Source of the DNA: Pyronema omphalodes | Lineage: Eukaryota > Ascomycota > Pezizomycetes > Pezizales > Pyronemataceae | Length of the DNA: 64,000 bases | NCBI GenBank assembly: GCA_024516155.1 | Contig: JAJJXM010000056.1 | Location: 388,118-452,117, forward strand | Direction: 5' to 3' | Notes under the pieces: model-generated | Seen by the model: the letters and a program-made list of their open reading frames with translations, nothing else | Told to the model about the DNA's origin: nothing | Database searches by the model: none | Shown here: positions 11,885-23,700 of the stretch, one piece after another | Layout of the letters: each line of letters begins with the position of its first letter | How positions within the stretch are numbered: position 1 is the first letter of the stretch | Position numbers and translations under genes: made by a program

Positions 11885-13433
11885 TTTGTACGTTTGTTAT
11901 GGTATCAATGGCGCTGCTTGACAAAGTCTGGCAAGGTCCGACAAGGTCTGACAAAGTTCGACAAAGTTGGCAAAATCCAAGTCTAACAAAACCCAATAAC
12001 AAAAAACCTATCAACAAAGTGTAACAAAGTTCTTGGTACACTGTAACGCAGCGCGGTATTGCGCGATGTGATATAGTCTGTCGGTACAACAGTATATAGT
12101 TCCCAACCGAAACACCAGAATCCACCTGTATATCTTCGGTATCTTCAATATCTTCGGTATCTTCGGTACGTATGCGTATTCGAGACCCGAGATGACAGGC
12201 GGCGTCTTAATTCCAGTCTATGCGAAGAGCTAGACGAAGTATGGACGAAGTATGGAGCGGCGTATGGAGCGGCGTATGGACGAAGTATGGTATGTATAGT
12301 ATACGAAATCGAGTAAATCCAAGTCGGCTTCTGCTATTCGACGCGGCAATTCAGCAGTCTGAAGGTAGGTAGTCGTGATCGTGATCGTAGTAATCGTAGT
12401 AATCGTAGCAATCGTAGCCGTAATCGTAGCCGTAGTCGTGATCGTATCCGTAGCAGCCGTAGCAGAAGCCACAGCGTATTATTCGATAACCCAAATTTCG
12501 CCCTGTTGGCAGCAGCAGTTATGGTAGCAGCGGCGATGGCAGCGGCGATGGCAGTGGCGGATAGGTAAGTAAGTAAGTAAGTAAGTAAAGCAGTGTTATG
12601 CGTAGTAGGTGGTAGGTGGTAGGTGGTAGGTAGTAGGTAGTAGGTAGTAAGTTATGATTTCCGAGTGAGGAGTAAATCGGGTGGAGGTGATAGCGGCGGA
12701 GGCGGCGGTGGTGGTGGTGGTTGTAGTGGTGGTTGTAGTGGTGGTGGTGGTCAACACAACCTTTACTTTCCTCTAGAGAGAGGGGGGGGGGGGGGGGGGG
12801 GGGGTTAGTAGACTTGTAGACTTGTAGACTTGCAGTTATGACGCAGTAGCAGTAGTAGCGGTGGGGACTGGGGACTGGGGACTGGGGACAGCTATGGTGC
12901 TGGTGCTTGGTGCTGGTGCTATGCTACGCCTATGCTATGTGCTATGCTACGGGGAGTAGGTGGTTGTGGTTCGTGGTTGTGATATTGGTTCGTGGTTTTG
13001 GTTGCTGTGTGGTTGCTGTGTGATGGTGGCGGTTATGCAGAGGATGAGCAGAACAGAGCCCGCAGAGGAATCAGCGCAGAGCAGAGCCCGCAGAGCAGAG
13101 CCCGCAGAACAGAGCAAAGCCGACTCCCAGAGATGACATCTACACCTTCAAACCTTAAAACCCCGAAACCTTGAAACCTCGAAACCTAGAACCCTTTCAA
13201 TTGAAACGAACTTTCATCAAGTCCCCATCCTCTCATCAAGTCCCCATCCCCTCATTAACTCCCCTAAAAACAAAAACAGAAACCGATGAACCATCCTCTT
13301 CCGTTTCCGCATCCCAAACCATACCATACCGTAACGGCGTAACAACCAACCACCAACCAGCAGCCCAATCCAACGCAGCTGCTCAGCTGCTCAGTTGCTC
13401 AGTTGCTCCGGAACTTAGCTAACATACATAGAC
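11885..13433. other. Intergenic region with many simple repeats
   Basis: No gene seen; it should include the MVP1 promoter at its left end. Local iterations include GACAAAGT-like units at 11917-11975, TATCTTCGG units at 12128-12166, TCGTAGTAA-like units at 12375-12470, TAAG and GGTAGGT units at 12565-12650, GGTGGT units at 12700-12750, GGGGACT units at 12862-12890 and GCAGAGC units at 13040-13110. Confidence 0.65.
12782..12804. repeat. Poly-G tract, 23 nt
   Basis: A run of 23 G, the longest C/G homopolymer in the window, sits in the repeat-rich stretch between MVP1 and the MITE. Its length is read from the sequence and may vary with sequencing error. Confidence 0.85.
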
Positions 13434-13435
13434 TA

Positions 13436-13801
13436 CAGTCGACTCGGGTTATAAGGGTACTATCTATAAGAATACCCACTGTAGAAGGGTACCTGCCGCG
13501 GTCCCGACGGTTTTTGTATGGGAATTAAGGGTATCACAGTGTACTAGAATATCCTTATGAAAATGCCGAAAATTTGTATGGTACCCTTATACAGTGGGGC
13601 AGCTGGTGATGTGGCTATAGTACAATTTGTGTGGCTATGGTGCAATTTGTGTGGCGCTAGGACTCCACTTACCTCCGCACTACCCCGACTCTGTGCATCT
13701 CGATCAATCACTCGTGCCAAGCCTCTCGGTCTTTAAGAATATACATCATATAAGGGTAGACCCTTTCGGTCCCGGCGTACCCTTATAGACCGAGTCGACT
13801 G
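13436..13801. mobile_element. 366-bp MITE of Tc1/mariner type with TA target duplication
   Basis: The ends are a 25-bp terminal inverted repeat (13436-13460 and 13777-13801) with 23 of 25 positions matching; both start CAGTCGACTCGG. TA dinucleotides flank it (13434-13435 and 13802-13803), as expected for Tc1/mariner/pogo insertions. There is no transposase, so it must be mobilised in trans. A second, inner inverted repeat of 19 bp (13475-13493 and 13580-13598, 18 of 19 matching, core AAGGGTACC) shares the AAGGGTAC motif with the outer repeat, so the element is built from repeated sub-terminal motifs. GTCCCG(A/G)CG also occurs twice. Confidence 0.85.
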
Positions 13802-13803
13802 TA

Positions 13804-16248
13804 TTAGACTATTAGACTATTAGACTATGAAGCGAAGCGAGATGTTCCCCCTCTTCCCCCCAAACCCCCCAAACCCCCCAAACCCCGCCTTGTACTGCCT
13901 TGTACTGCACCGTTGGAACTTGCACCGTTGGAACTGTTTATAACCTGCGCCATGGGATGTGTACTGTACGAACCACGAGAACCACGAGAACCATGGGAAC
14001 CATGAATCATATAAACCATATAAACCATGAATCATATAAACCATAGGAGCCATATAAACCCTATAAACCCTTCCAAAATTCATAATTCAAAATTCAAAAT
14101 TTAAAACGCAAAATTCAAAATTTAAATCCCTTCACCATACCCCTCCTTCCTCATACCCTCCCCTCCCGTCCTGGCTCCCCTCACTCCCCTCACTCCCGTC
14201 CTGGATCCCCTCCCCCCCTCCCCCCTCCCCCCTCGCTCCCCTCCCGTCCTCCCCTCCTCATACCCCCCCCCCCCCCCCCTCACTCCCCTCCCCTCACCCC
14301 CTCTATCTACATATCCTATCCAATCCTATCTAATCCAATCCAATCCGAAACATATTTTTCTGTATGTAGCATTTCTGTAGAATTTGTGTTGTGCTATATA
14401 CTGCATATACTGCATAAATACTGCATATGCAACCTGCGATCACGTACCTGCGATCACGTACCTTGGTCCTTGGGCATTTTGGGCACCTACCTTGGGCACT
14501 TTGGGATTTTGAGCATTTTGGGCATTTTGGGCACTTACCATACTTATACTTCTAGCTACTGTTTCCTGGCTACTGCTGTTTTCTGGCTACTGCTGTTTTC
14601 TAGTTAATGCTGTTTCCTAGTTATGGATGGTAGAGTGTTGCTACTGTTTCCTAGCTATGTATGGTAGAGTGTAGCTATTGTTTCCTGGCTACTGTTTCCT
14701 TGCTGCTGTTTCCTGGCTACTGTTTCCTAGCTATGTATGGTAAAGTGTTGCTATGTATGGTAGTTAATGCTGTTTCCTAGCTACTGTTTCCTAGCTACTG
14801 TTTCCTAGCTACATACAGAGCACCTGGATAGCACCTGGATAGCACCTGGATGGAATGATAGAATGATAGGATGATAGTTGATTCTGGGTTTGGTGTTTAT
14901 TTTGGTGTTTATTTTGGTGTTTATTTTGGGGTTTATCTTGTTATTGGGATGTTGGGATTTTGGGATTGTTTTAAGAGGGTGGATAGATGGGGTGGATGTT
15001 CATAGGGTATATGGATAAGATATGACGGTATGGTATGGTATGGTATGATGGTATGGTATGGTATATAACTCCTCATTCTCCTTTCCTTCTCTTCTCTTTT
15101 CTCTGTTTCTTTTCTCTTTTCTCTTCTCTGTTTCTTTTCTCTGTGCTTAATCCTCTGTGCTTAATTCTCTGTGTTTAATTCTCTATCTTCTTTTCCCTAT
15201 GTTCTCTGCTCTGTTTCCTTGTGCATACTCCATACACCATTCCCCATACTCCATACCCCATTTCCGATTCTCCATACTCCATACCCCAATTCTCCATTCT
15301 CTGTTCTGTTTCTTTTTCTCCATTCCGTCCACCCTACCCGTCCACCCCGATCCTAAGAAACCAAAACAAAACAATAGCGTCCTTAAAAACGTCCAAAAAA
15401 CATCCTCAAAAATAAATTTCCTATAACAACCCATCCATCCCATGCCCATGAAAACAAAGGGAAAAGCTAGATAGAGATAAAGATAAAGATAAAGCTTCAA
15501 AAAGAATTTCAGAATCCAATTTCAATCCATGTTCAATCCAGTCTCAATTCAATTCCAATTCCAGTCTCAATCAAATCCAATTTCAATTTCAACCCACTCC
15601 ACACCCCATCCAATCCCATCCAATCCTATCCCATCCCATCCCATCCCATCCCATCCAATCCAATCCAAAAAAAAAAAAAAAATCCAAATCCAATTTCAAA
15701 AAGTTCAAAAAATAACCCCAACCACAAAAAAAAAAAAAGAAAAAGAAAAAAAAAAGAAAAAAGATTTCCAAGCCCAGCTTTCATATCAAGAAACAGAAAA
15801 AAAAGTCAAAAGTTCAAAAGGTCCAAATTCAGAACTCAAAAATCAAGTCAAAATCCAAGTCAAAACTCAAAATTCAAAAATCAAGTCAAAGAAAAAAAAG
15901 AAGAAAAAAAAAACTCCGCGCGAAATCCATAATCAACCAAAGCAGTGAGAAGTAAGGAAGCAAGTGAGATATCAAAAGCATCAGCAATCAGCAATCAGCA
16001 GAAATTTCAAAACAGACTCAAAAAAACTTCAAAAAAACTCAAAAAGCTTCGAAAGGCTTCAAAAAGGCTTCAAAAAAACCGACTTCAAAAAAAAAAAAAG
16101 CGATTTCAAAAAAACTTAAAAACTCCGCTTACACCTATAACTATAACTATAACTTTCACAGATCCGATAACTATAACTATACGAGCCATAACTATGTGAG
16201 CTATAACGATAACGATAACGATAACGATAACCATAACCAACACTACAA
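13804..16248. other. Intergenic low-complexity region
   Basis: No gene seen. It contains a GAACCA/TATAAACCAT series (13970-14060), a CCCCT-rich block with a 17-nt C run (14150-14300, run at 14263-14279), a degenerate array of TAGCTACTGTTTCC units (about 14555-14820), TAGCACCTGGA units (14816-14850), GGTATG units (15026-15064), CCATACCCCA units (15225-15295), ATCC units (15595-15665), several A-rich tracts (15668-15910) and TAACTA/TAACGA units (16135-16235). Lys- or Pro-rich open frames here follow these repeats and are not called. The right end probably holds the STE50 3' UTR. Confidence 0.65.
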
Positions 16249-17789
16249 CTATAAAACACCACCAGGAACCTGAATACCACCACCAGTATCTGCACCACCA
16301 GCATTTCTCCTTAACATAAACATTGGTTTTCTCCCCTCCCTATCCAGCTGCTTAAACAAAATAAGTGGTTTTTCCTCGAGGCCAAGACAACGTTCCTGAT
16401 CACCATGTACGATATATAAAGCATATTGTCTCCAATCTGCTTGGATATTATACCGTTTAAGTGCTGCTGGTAAAACTTTTCTGCAAGGATCTTCCATCGA
16501 AACTCTAAAACTTTTGAAAATATCCGGTTCACTACTTCCACCTCCTCCTCCTGATCCCGATGATGCCCCGCCCCCTCCTCCTCCCCCACTTGATCCCCCC
16601 CGTTCATCATCTGCATAATGTGGTGTTCGTGGGGTTTGTCGATCTGGTCTTTCTCGGTTATCTCTTCTGTCATCCCGACCCCGTGAGGAAGGACCAAGCG
16701 ATGCATGCGGATTGTATGGGTTATGATGTAATGGTGGAGCGGCAGGTGATGTAGGTGAAGGGTGACCACGCATATCATCCATTGGTGGGGGAAGGATAGG
16801 TTGACTTATTGTCATGCCGCCATTTACGCTAGTTGGGATTTGTTCAGGGTACTCGTGCATAGTTGGAGGATAAGTCGGGGAGGCATTTTTCGGGGTACCA
16901 AGGATAAGTTTCTTCATTGAAAACTTTCTCGATAATCCCTTGCCTGACATTGGTGCTGGTTGAAGTAGTGATGAGCTAACTGGTGGCGTATTTGATTCCT
17001 GTGTCTCCCTCATATTCAAGTCGTCATCCCGTCCACTGCTGAATTCTCCATTTAATGGTGGAAGCTCTTGATTCTTGTTCTTAACCATTCTCCATACTGG
17101 TAGTAGGTCGTTTCGTAATCGTGCCATGGCCTCATATAAGGCTTGAATATGCGACTCGGCTTCGAGTATCCGTGCGTCCCTCTTCTTTACGATTCCAATT
17201 AACCTTTGGACGTCCTCCTGCGTAGCAACCTTGTTCTGTTCGTTTTCATCACAAGCTATAATCATTAAATGTCAGTCAATGCCCATAGTAAATAAAGCTT
17301 CCAAAGTCAATATAAAGCTTATCTGTACGTACTTGCTGGTATGTAGTCGTCCGGATCAAACGGAACGTCATGTGCAGTCTTGACATTGTAGACGTATTTT
17401 AATATTGACAGGCGATGGCCCACGCTGGTGACGCCCAACTCCCGCAACTCCTCCTGGTTAAGTCTTATTAGAGCCTCACCATCAATATCATTATCTGCAG
17501 ATCGTAACCACACCAAAGTTAGCCTTCAGCCTCAAGTCATATGCAACACATGCGGATCTCACTAACCTAGGAGAGCATCATGGTATTTCCCGAAACCCAA
17601 AGAGTTCATCCAGCTTGCTACACCCTCCGTATCCCACTCCGAGATAATCCCATCCGGCATACCATCCCCCTCCAATCTATGTTCCCATGTTGTCGGAGTT
17701 GGCTGCTGACTTCCATACCGGTCGTCCCTCCAATCTGCCCGATCCGGCGATCTCAAAGGTAACCCGTCACTTAAGCTCGGTGATTCCAT
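16249..17789 (-). CDS. STE50: Ste50 homologue, MAPK-cascade adaptor (SAM and RA domains)
   Basis: Adaptor that links Ste11-type MAPKKK to upstream Cdc42/Ras signals in the pheromone, invasive-growth and osmotic (HOG) pathways. Exons on the minus strand: 17789-17567, 17494-17333, 17255-16249, giving 463 aa from the first available ATG. The SAM domain spans the first intron (ISEWDTEGVASWMNSLGF through YHDALL, then DNDIDGEALIRLNQEELREL). A coiled-coil-like segment follows in exon 3 (RLIGIVKKRDARILEAESHI), then a Pro/Ser/Gly linker. The Ras-association domain is at the end (FKSFRVSMEDPCRKVLPAAL through KPMFMLRRN). The frame upstream of 17789 stays open for about 115 codons with plausible protein sequence but no ATG, so the true N-terminus is unresolved. 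Confidence 0.88.
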
Positions 17790-18133
17790 CGTATCGTCAA
17801 GTTGCAGCTCGGGCAGCTGAGGAGGGCCCTCGCTGTAATCGCGCGCGGGGGATAATGGTGAATGGAGAGCAACGGGTTGGAGGGGTTCAATATAGCTCTC
17901 GTGGCTGCCTGCACCGGCGCCAGCGGACCCCGGGGGTGAAGCCTTCGAATGATAGCTGTTGTGACCCACTGACACGGCGTCCCACGACGATATGGAATGG
18001 GCGTCGTTGTCGCTGTCGTACAAGCGAGAGAGGCGACGGTTATCCAGTCTTGAATCCACTTTGGCGGCGGTTATAGGCGACTGGGGGAGAAGGTGTAGTG
18101 AAGATAGTGGCGGGTGGGGAGCGAAACCGACAA
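17790..18133 (-). other. ATG-less in-frame extension upstream of the STE50 start
   Basis: From a good 3' splice-site-like sequence (CTTCTCCTTTTCAG, ending at 18134 on the minus strand) to the first in-frame ATG at 17789 the STE50 frame is open, with protein-like content such as NRRLSRLYDSDNDAHSISSW. No ATG occurs on the minus strand anywhere in this segment or for another kilobase upstream. A GTG at 18059-18057 lies in a strong initiation context (A at -3, G at +4) and would give a 553-aa protein. It may be a 5' leader, an exon whose start lies further up, a near-cognate start, or a lost ATG. Confidence 0.5.
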
Positions 18134-20789
18134 CTGAAAAGGAGAAGAAATCCTCGTTATCTCACTATCGTATTGTGGTCGTACTTATCTAATGGTAGGT
18201 ATTTCCGGATGGGATTAGAAGAAACAGGCAGCGGCAGATGTGGCTTGTGGGAGTATGCGGTTATATAACACCAAAATAGTGATAGCGGCAACGACAACAG
18301 GTGGAGAAGTTGTTTGGTGGTAGGGAGCTACTCCTCAACTCTATACACTTTTGCAGAGAGTTATGTATGGAAGGGTCGCAGCGGACGGGCCGACGGACGC
18401 AATGGTTGGCGGGATCGGAGACCTCAGTCGCAATGTTATGCAGGAGTTTGCAGAGTTGTACACGAGCGGGGAGATGGGTGGTGGAAGTAGTTGGGCGGGA
18501 AGCGAAGTATGTCGTGTGTGAGCACGGTAATATTGTGCTGCTTGCTGCTACTGCGAGGATGGTGGTAGGATGCGTGGCGTGGGGAGAGCTGTGGTAGATG
18601 GAGGTGCACTGCTGGTTGTGTATGGATGAAGGCGATATGCGATCAGGAACCAGGAGTGGATGGGGCGCTGGCTGGTACGGACGAGGTGCTGCTTGGTGAT
18701 GATGATGAAAGAAGTGGGTTGGTTGAGGGTTGAGGGTTGGTGGTGGTGGTGCTGGTGGTGGGAGTGGTGGGGAGAATGGGGGGCGGAGGTGGGCGACTCT
18801 TTCTGGGGAGACGAGGTATAATAACGTTCCAGTTGTACAGAGAGGGGAGTTTTGGCGAAATGGGAGCGTTAAGCTGGGACGGGGCGGAGGTTCGGTGCTC
18901 TCGGACTTCTGACGATGCTGTCAGTCTTGATGGAGTTCAGGTGAATGGGATGGTTGATTCGGGGCGGTGAGGCGCAGTTGCGTGTGTCGCTTTGCTTGCT
19001 TGCTGCTCGTGGAGTAGTGGTTGCGCTGCTACTGCTGGGTTTGCTTTGCTGAAGCCGGGCCAGGTGTGGAGGTGTTAGCGATCTGTATGGATTTACCGCT
19101 GCCCGCTGAGCTGAGCGGCCCCTACCACATGCGATATAAAAGGTACCGTTGACCACCAATCAATCCGCATTCATCAACTGTCAATTACATTCGACACAAA
19201 CCAGCGCCTTGGAATGAGAGATTCAGCATGACACAGGAGTCCGCCTCGAGAGATCTACAGTCTTGAGATCAAACTCGAGCTCTGGAATGTCTAGACTTGC
19301 TGTTCAATCATAGCCCATCAACTCGAGTACATGTCACCATGAACCAAGAAGCTTCCCTCTTCTTCTTGTCTCTTCTTCTCCGCCTGGTGCTCCGTTTTAG
19401 CCTGCTGTACGACATTTCCCCAAAGAGCAGTCTATATGACATGTTCCCTATATGAGTTGCTGTACCTTGCAGTTCTTCTTACTCTTCCTTGTCCGCACCC
19501 AGCTGCCTCGTCAGAATTCCATCTATTCTCAAGGCCCATCCTGACCGAGCTCGCAGGTGAGAGCATCAGCGGCCAGTCTATGGGTATAAAACTCGCAGGA
19601 TTCAGGAACAAAAAACCTATTCCGCCCACTCTATTCGTAAATGAAAGCCTCATCAGACAATTTTTCCTACCTCCGTCATATCATTCTGCTCATCGACCTC
19701 GCATCCACCATAGCAACCAAAAAAAAACCGGGTCTATCCGAAATTGCAATAGCTAAAGAACGCACGTTCCCCGAATTAAATATGGGTAATTTAAGAAACC
19801 GAAGAAAATCTGCTCCCGCGAGAAAAATGTTCTCCCGTCGAGAATAAAACTCCACTTGTTAAGCCGTGGCGTGCAACTTCTGCCGCCGTAAATATTCTAT
19901 AGCCTTCTTCTATCGCCATCTCATATCCGTATTTAGTGGAGAATCCTTGTAAACGACGGAACCGTCAAGAACCGCGAATTTTTTAACTTCATGCACAAAA
20001 TTCTCTCTGTATGTAGACTATGATTTGCTTTCGGACTCTCCTGAGGGGAAAGCACACTGCTTAGTATTGTCTGTTGTGAGTATACAAAAAAAAACTCATC
20101 AGAAGCACCATACATACAACTTTTGACTAGCTTTACCAATCAATCGACCGCATTAGGAAGCCGATAATGCGGGGTGCGCGGTGTAGGAGAACAGCGGGAG
20201 CGGGCGAACATAAGCAAGCTATTCTAAGAAACTTCAACATTGACGATCACTCGGAGCCTTGGCATCATTTTCTCGTCGCGTTACGTGACGGTAGCGCGTC
20301 TTCTGAAGTGAAGCGACAGGAGGCACGGCGAGGAACGCGGATCTTGATACTCATCGAAATCTACCACATCTCAACAACGAAACTCATTGCATTTCCGAAA
20401 ATACGCAAAAACACGATTCAAGTCGTCAGAATCTACTCATCTGCTTTAGCACTGCTATACCTCACAATCAAAGACGTTAATGATTAGCTTGCCCTTTGAA
20501 TGAACAGCTCTGCAGTACATCTCCAGTAACACTGCCATCAGGGTCGAGTACTTACCTATACCTCCCAATATAGTGACCGTCTTCAATCCCTTCTTTGAAC
20601 CATCCTAAGGACAGATTGACAATCCTACTTTTAAAGCCTACTCCGCACACTCCGCCTCCGTGCACTCATTCCTAATAACGTCTCACAAACATTTGACTTC
20701 CACGACCATAACATACAACCACAACCCACATCCTGCCACATCCCGCATTGTCATTACAAATCTCCCTCACGGGAGTCTAACTGAGTACC
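18134..20789. promoter_or_regulatory. Divergent intergenic region: STE50 leader/promoter and ELG1 promoter
   Basis: No gene is supported in this 2.65-kb region. Its left part (to about 19127) is G-rich on the plus strand and therefore C/T/A-rich and entirely free of ATG on the minus strand, as expected of a long STE50 5' leader. A TATATAA sequence lies at 18262-18268 and a GATATAAAA sequence at 19132-19140. The right part (19150-20789) shows nothing recognisable and should hold the ELG1 promoter. Confidence 0.5.
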
Positions 20790-23700
20790 ATGGCCTCTGT
20801 CAATGGCCTCATGGATGGGTCAACCGCAGATGGCGTTCCGGGTCATCAGTTTGCTCCACCCGCAGTTGAGCGACCGAAAGCCGCAGAGCTCTTTTTCATG
20901 AAAAGTTCCGACAAGAGTACGTGCGCAGATAACGTTATACCTCACCTATTCCACGATCCGATTAGGGGACCCGATTTGGAATAACTACTGACGGACCCAT
21001 AGAGAAGCTACAACAGCAACAAGCCGAAGCCGCCGCCGCCGAAGCAGCATTGATCCAGGAGCAACAAACGCGCAACTTATCACTCGAATCTAATGGCGAC
21101 ATTCCTGAGGCCGAAGCTACAGATCCAAAAACCAAACCATCCCGCAAGCCGAAAGCGCCGCCTAAAAAACCTCGGGCGCCAACAAAAGGGAAAAAGTCGA
21201 AAGCAGAGGCTGATCCGACGCAGGCAGCTGAGCCAACTTCTGAACCCATCTTAAACCTACCTTCTTCAATCGATATAGATCCTATTACCGCCGCCGCTGC
21301 TCCTTTAATACCTTCATTGTCGGTACAGGCATCGGCTGTTGGAGGATCTACTGCTTTGCTAGAGACTGCGGAGGCGGATTTTGATTTGAATCCAAGGAGG
21401 AGTAAACGACAAAAGACTACACCTCCAAAAACTTCTCCAACCACAGCTACCTTTCGGATGTCTGTGGATAATGAAACGGGGATGATTTTGCATAGCAGTA
21501 GCCCCATACGTGATCCTACTGATCGGATGTCAGGCTTGATTTTGGAGTCGGAACTTGGAGTACCACCGACAAGTCCTATATTACCTGCGGCGCGGACCAG
21601 TGGTAATGTTGGCGGAACCTTTGAACTCCCTCTTACACCTAGCAAACCATCTGGATATCAGAGAACATGGGCTAGCTACAACAAGAAGACGCATATCTTC
21701 ACCGTCCATGGATCTTTGGCAACATCGATAAAGCCTACAAATACATTACCCAGCAGTCCTCCTCCCCAACCAGTGGTGAAAAATGCCTTCTCACTGCTTG
21801 GAAAGAAGAAAGTTGAACTGCCGAAGAAACCAGCAGTTAAGGAGCCTAAAGAATTTCAATCAGACTCAGACATGGACATGGCTGAATTCAAATCTACAAA
21901 ATCCAAGGGTAGGAAAGTAGCCCCCAGAAAGACACAGAAGAAAGAGGTTGCACTACCCCCACAAGCTCTACCTCTACGTCCACCACCATCTCCACCGCCG
22001 GAGGCTGCGATGGTGGAGACAGGACCAGCGCCTATCAATCCAATGTTTAACATTGACCCGCAGCTTCTTGGATGGCAACCTTTGGCTAGCATAAACCCTC
22101 CTCCTACTGCCCTGACATCAACAGTTCCTCCCCCAGAAAACGCAGCTCCAGCTCCAGCTGTCAAAAAGGCACCCCATCCATTCTTCAGCGCCTCGGGCCG
22201 TAAAAAGCTCGCTTCAACCGCGGAGCCAGCTGTAGTAGAATCAACCTTGAATGCGGGACCAGCAGTGGCACCAACAGTAGCTCATCAAGCTCCACCAAGA
22301 CCGCCGTTAAATAACAACTGGGCATTATCCTTTTCAAACACCAAAGCCGATGCACCGAAAATCCCTGGAATGAAAGAGCCTGCCTGGCCAATTCAAGGAA
22401 GCATGCACGTCCGAGGCCTTTCTCCCCTGGAGGCCTTAATACGTCCTATGAACGACTTTTCCCTTAAGCCCCGCAAATTAAAAGACACCTCTGTCTCCAT
22501 CTCACCCTCCGAAAACATCCTCCACCGCCTAGCATCACGTCTTCAGTTTTCCGCCATCGAAAAAGATGTAGAATCCGAGGATTACGCAACACGGAAATAC
22601 TTCAGCGTTCCATCTGAGGTTCGCCTACCAACCCGGCATATCATAACCAGCTCTGAACTTCAAGACAAAGTCCGGACTAGAGTAAATGCTCGATTACCGC
22701 ATCCCAAAGCCCTTACAAAGATGGAAAATCCTGAATCGGATTCGGATTCAAATGGGGATATCGTAGTGGCTGGAACTAGTGTTCATCCGGCTTTATTAAG
22801 GCTTTATAAACGGCTTGGAACCGAGTTTACAGCCTTCGATTTTCATCAGTATGAAACTGTACCTTGGGAGGTGAAATATGCGCCTCAGACGATTGCAGAA
22901 ATTTTACAGCCGGGAAATGAGGAGAAGAAATTAATCCGGAACTGGCTCATTGAGCTTCAGACCGATAATGTTACCGTCAAAGGTGGTGGGAAGGGTAAAA
23001 GAAAAGCAAAGGGCACTGGGAAAGTAGTCCCGAAGAAGAAAAGAAAGAAGAAGAACAGTGACCTGGATGGGTTCGTGGTAGATGGGGAATCAGAGGCAAA
23101 TATCATGGACGACATTACGGATGTCGACGAAGATGATTGGCTGGTTAACCCTACTACTAAGACGAAGAAGAGTACGGTTAGGTCTGGAGATAAGGTCAAT
23201 GAGTTACAGGAATATTTGGGGATTACGAAAACCCCGGCCAAGAAGACAAATACTATTGTAATTAGTGGACCAACTGGATGCGGAAAAACTGCAGCGGTAT
23301 ATGCGGTTGCGAAAGAGCTCGGATTCCATGTTTTTGAGGTCTTTTCGGGAATGAAGAGGAGTGGAAAAGATATCCAGGAACAGGTGGGAGATATGAGCAG
23401 GAATCATTTGGTGCATCAACGAAATGTAGCCATTGAATCCAATAATCCTTTCGCTAAAGCCAAAGCGGCGAAATCAGCAGTTAAAAGTTTTGAGGAGGAG
23501 CTCCAGACGCGCCAGAAACAGTCACTGATTCTCTTCGAGGAGGTTGATGTGCTTTTTGAAGAAGACAAGGGTTTTTGGAGTGCTGTTATCAGCTTGATGG
23601 CTGAGTCGAAGAGACCAATAGTACTAACTTGCAACGACGAGTCCCAGATTCCATGGGACGATCTACAACTTCATGCAATTTTGCGCTTTAGTCTACCGCC

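Noticed and set aside
15157..16199. Lys-, Phe- and Ser-rich frames between MVP1 and STE50
   Set aside because: They follow A-rich and ATCC-type repeats and lack domain content.
18301..18970. Plus-strand frames in the STE50 leader
   Set aside because: Gly/Val/Arg-rich, overlapping one another, and antisense to the presumed STE50 leader.
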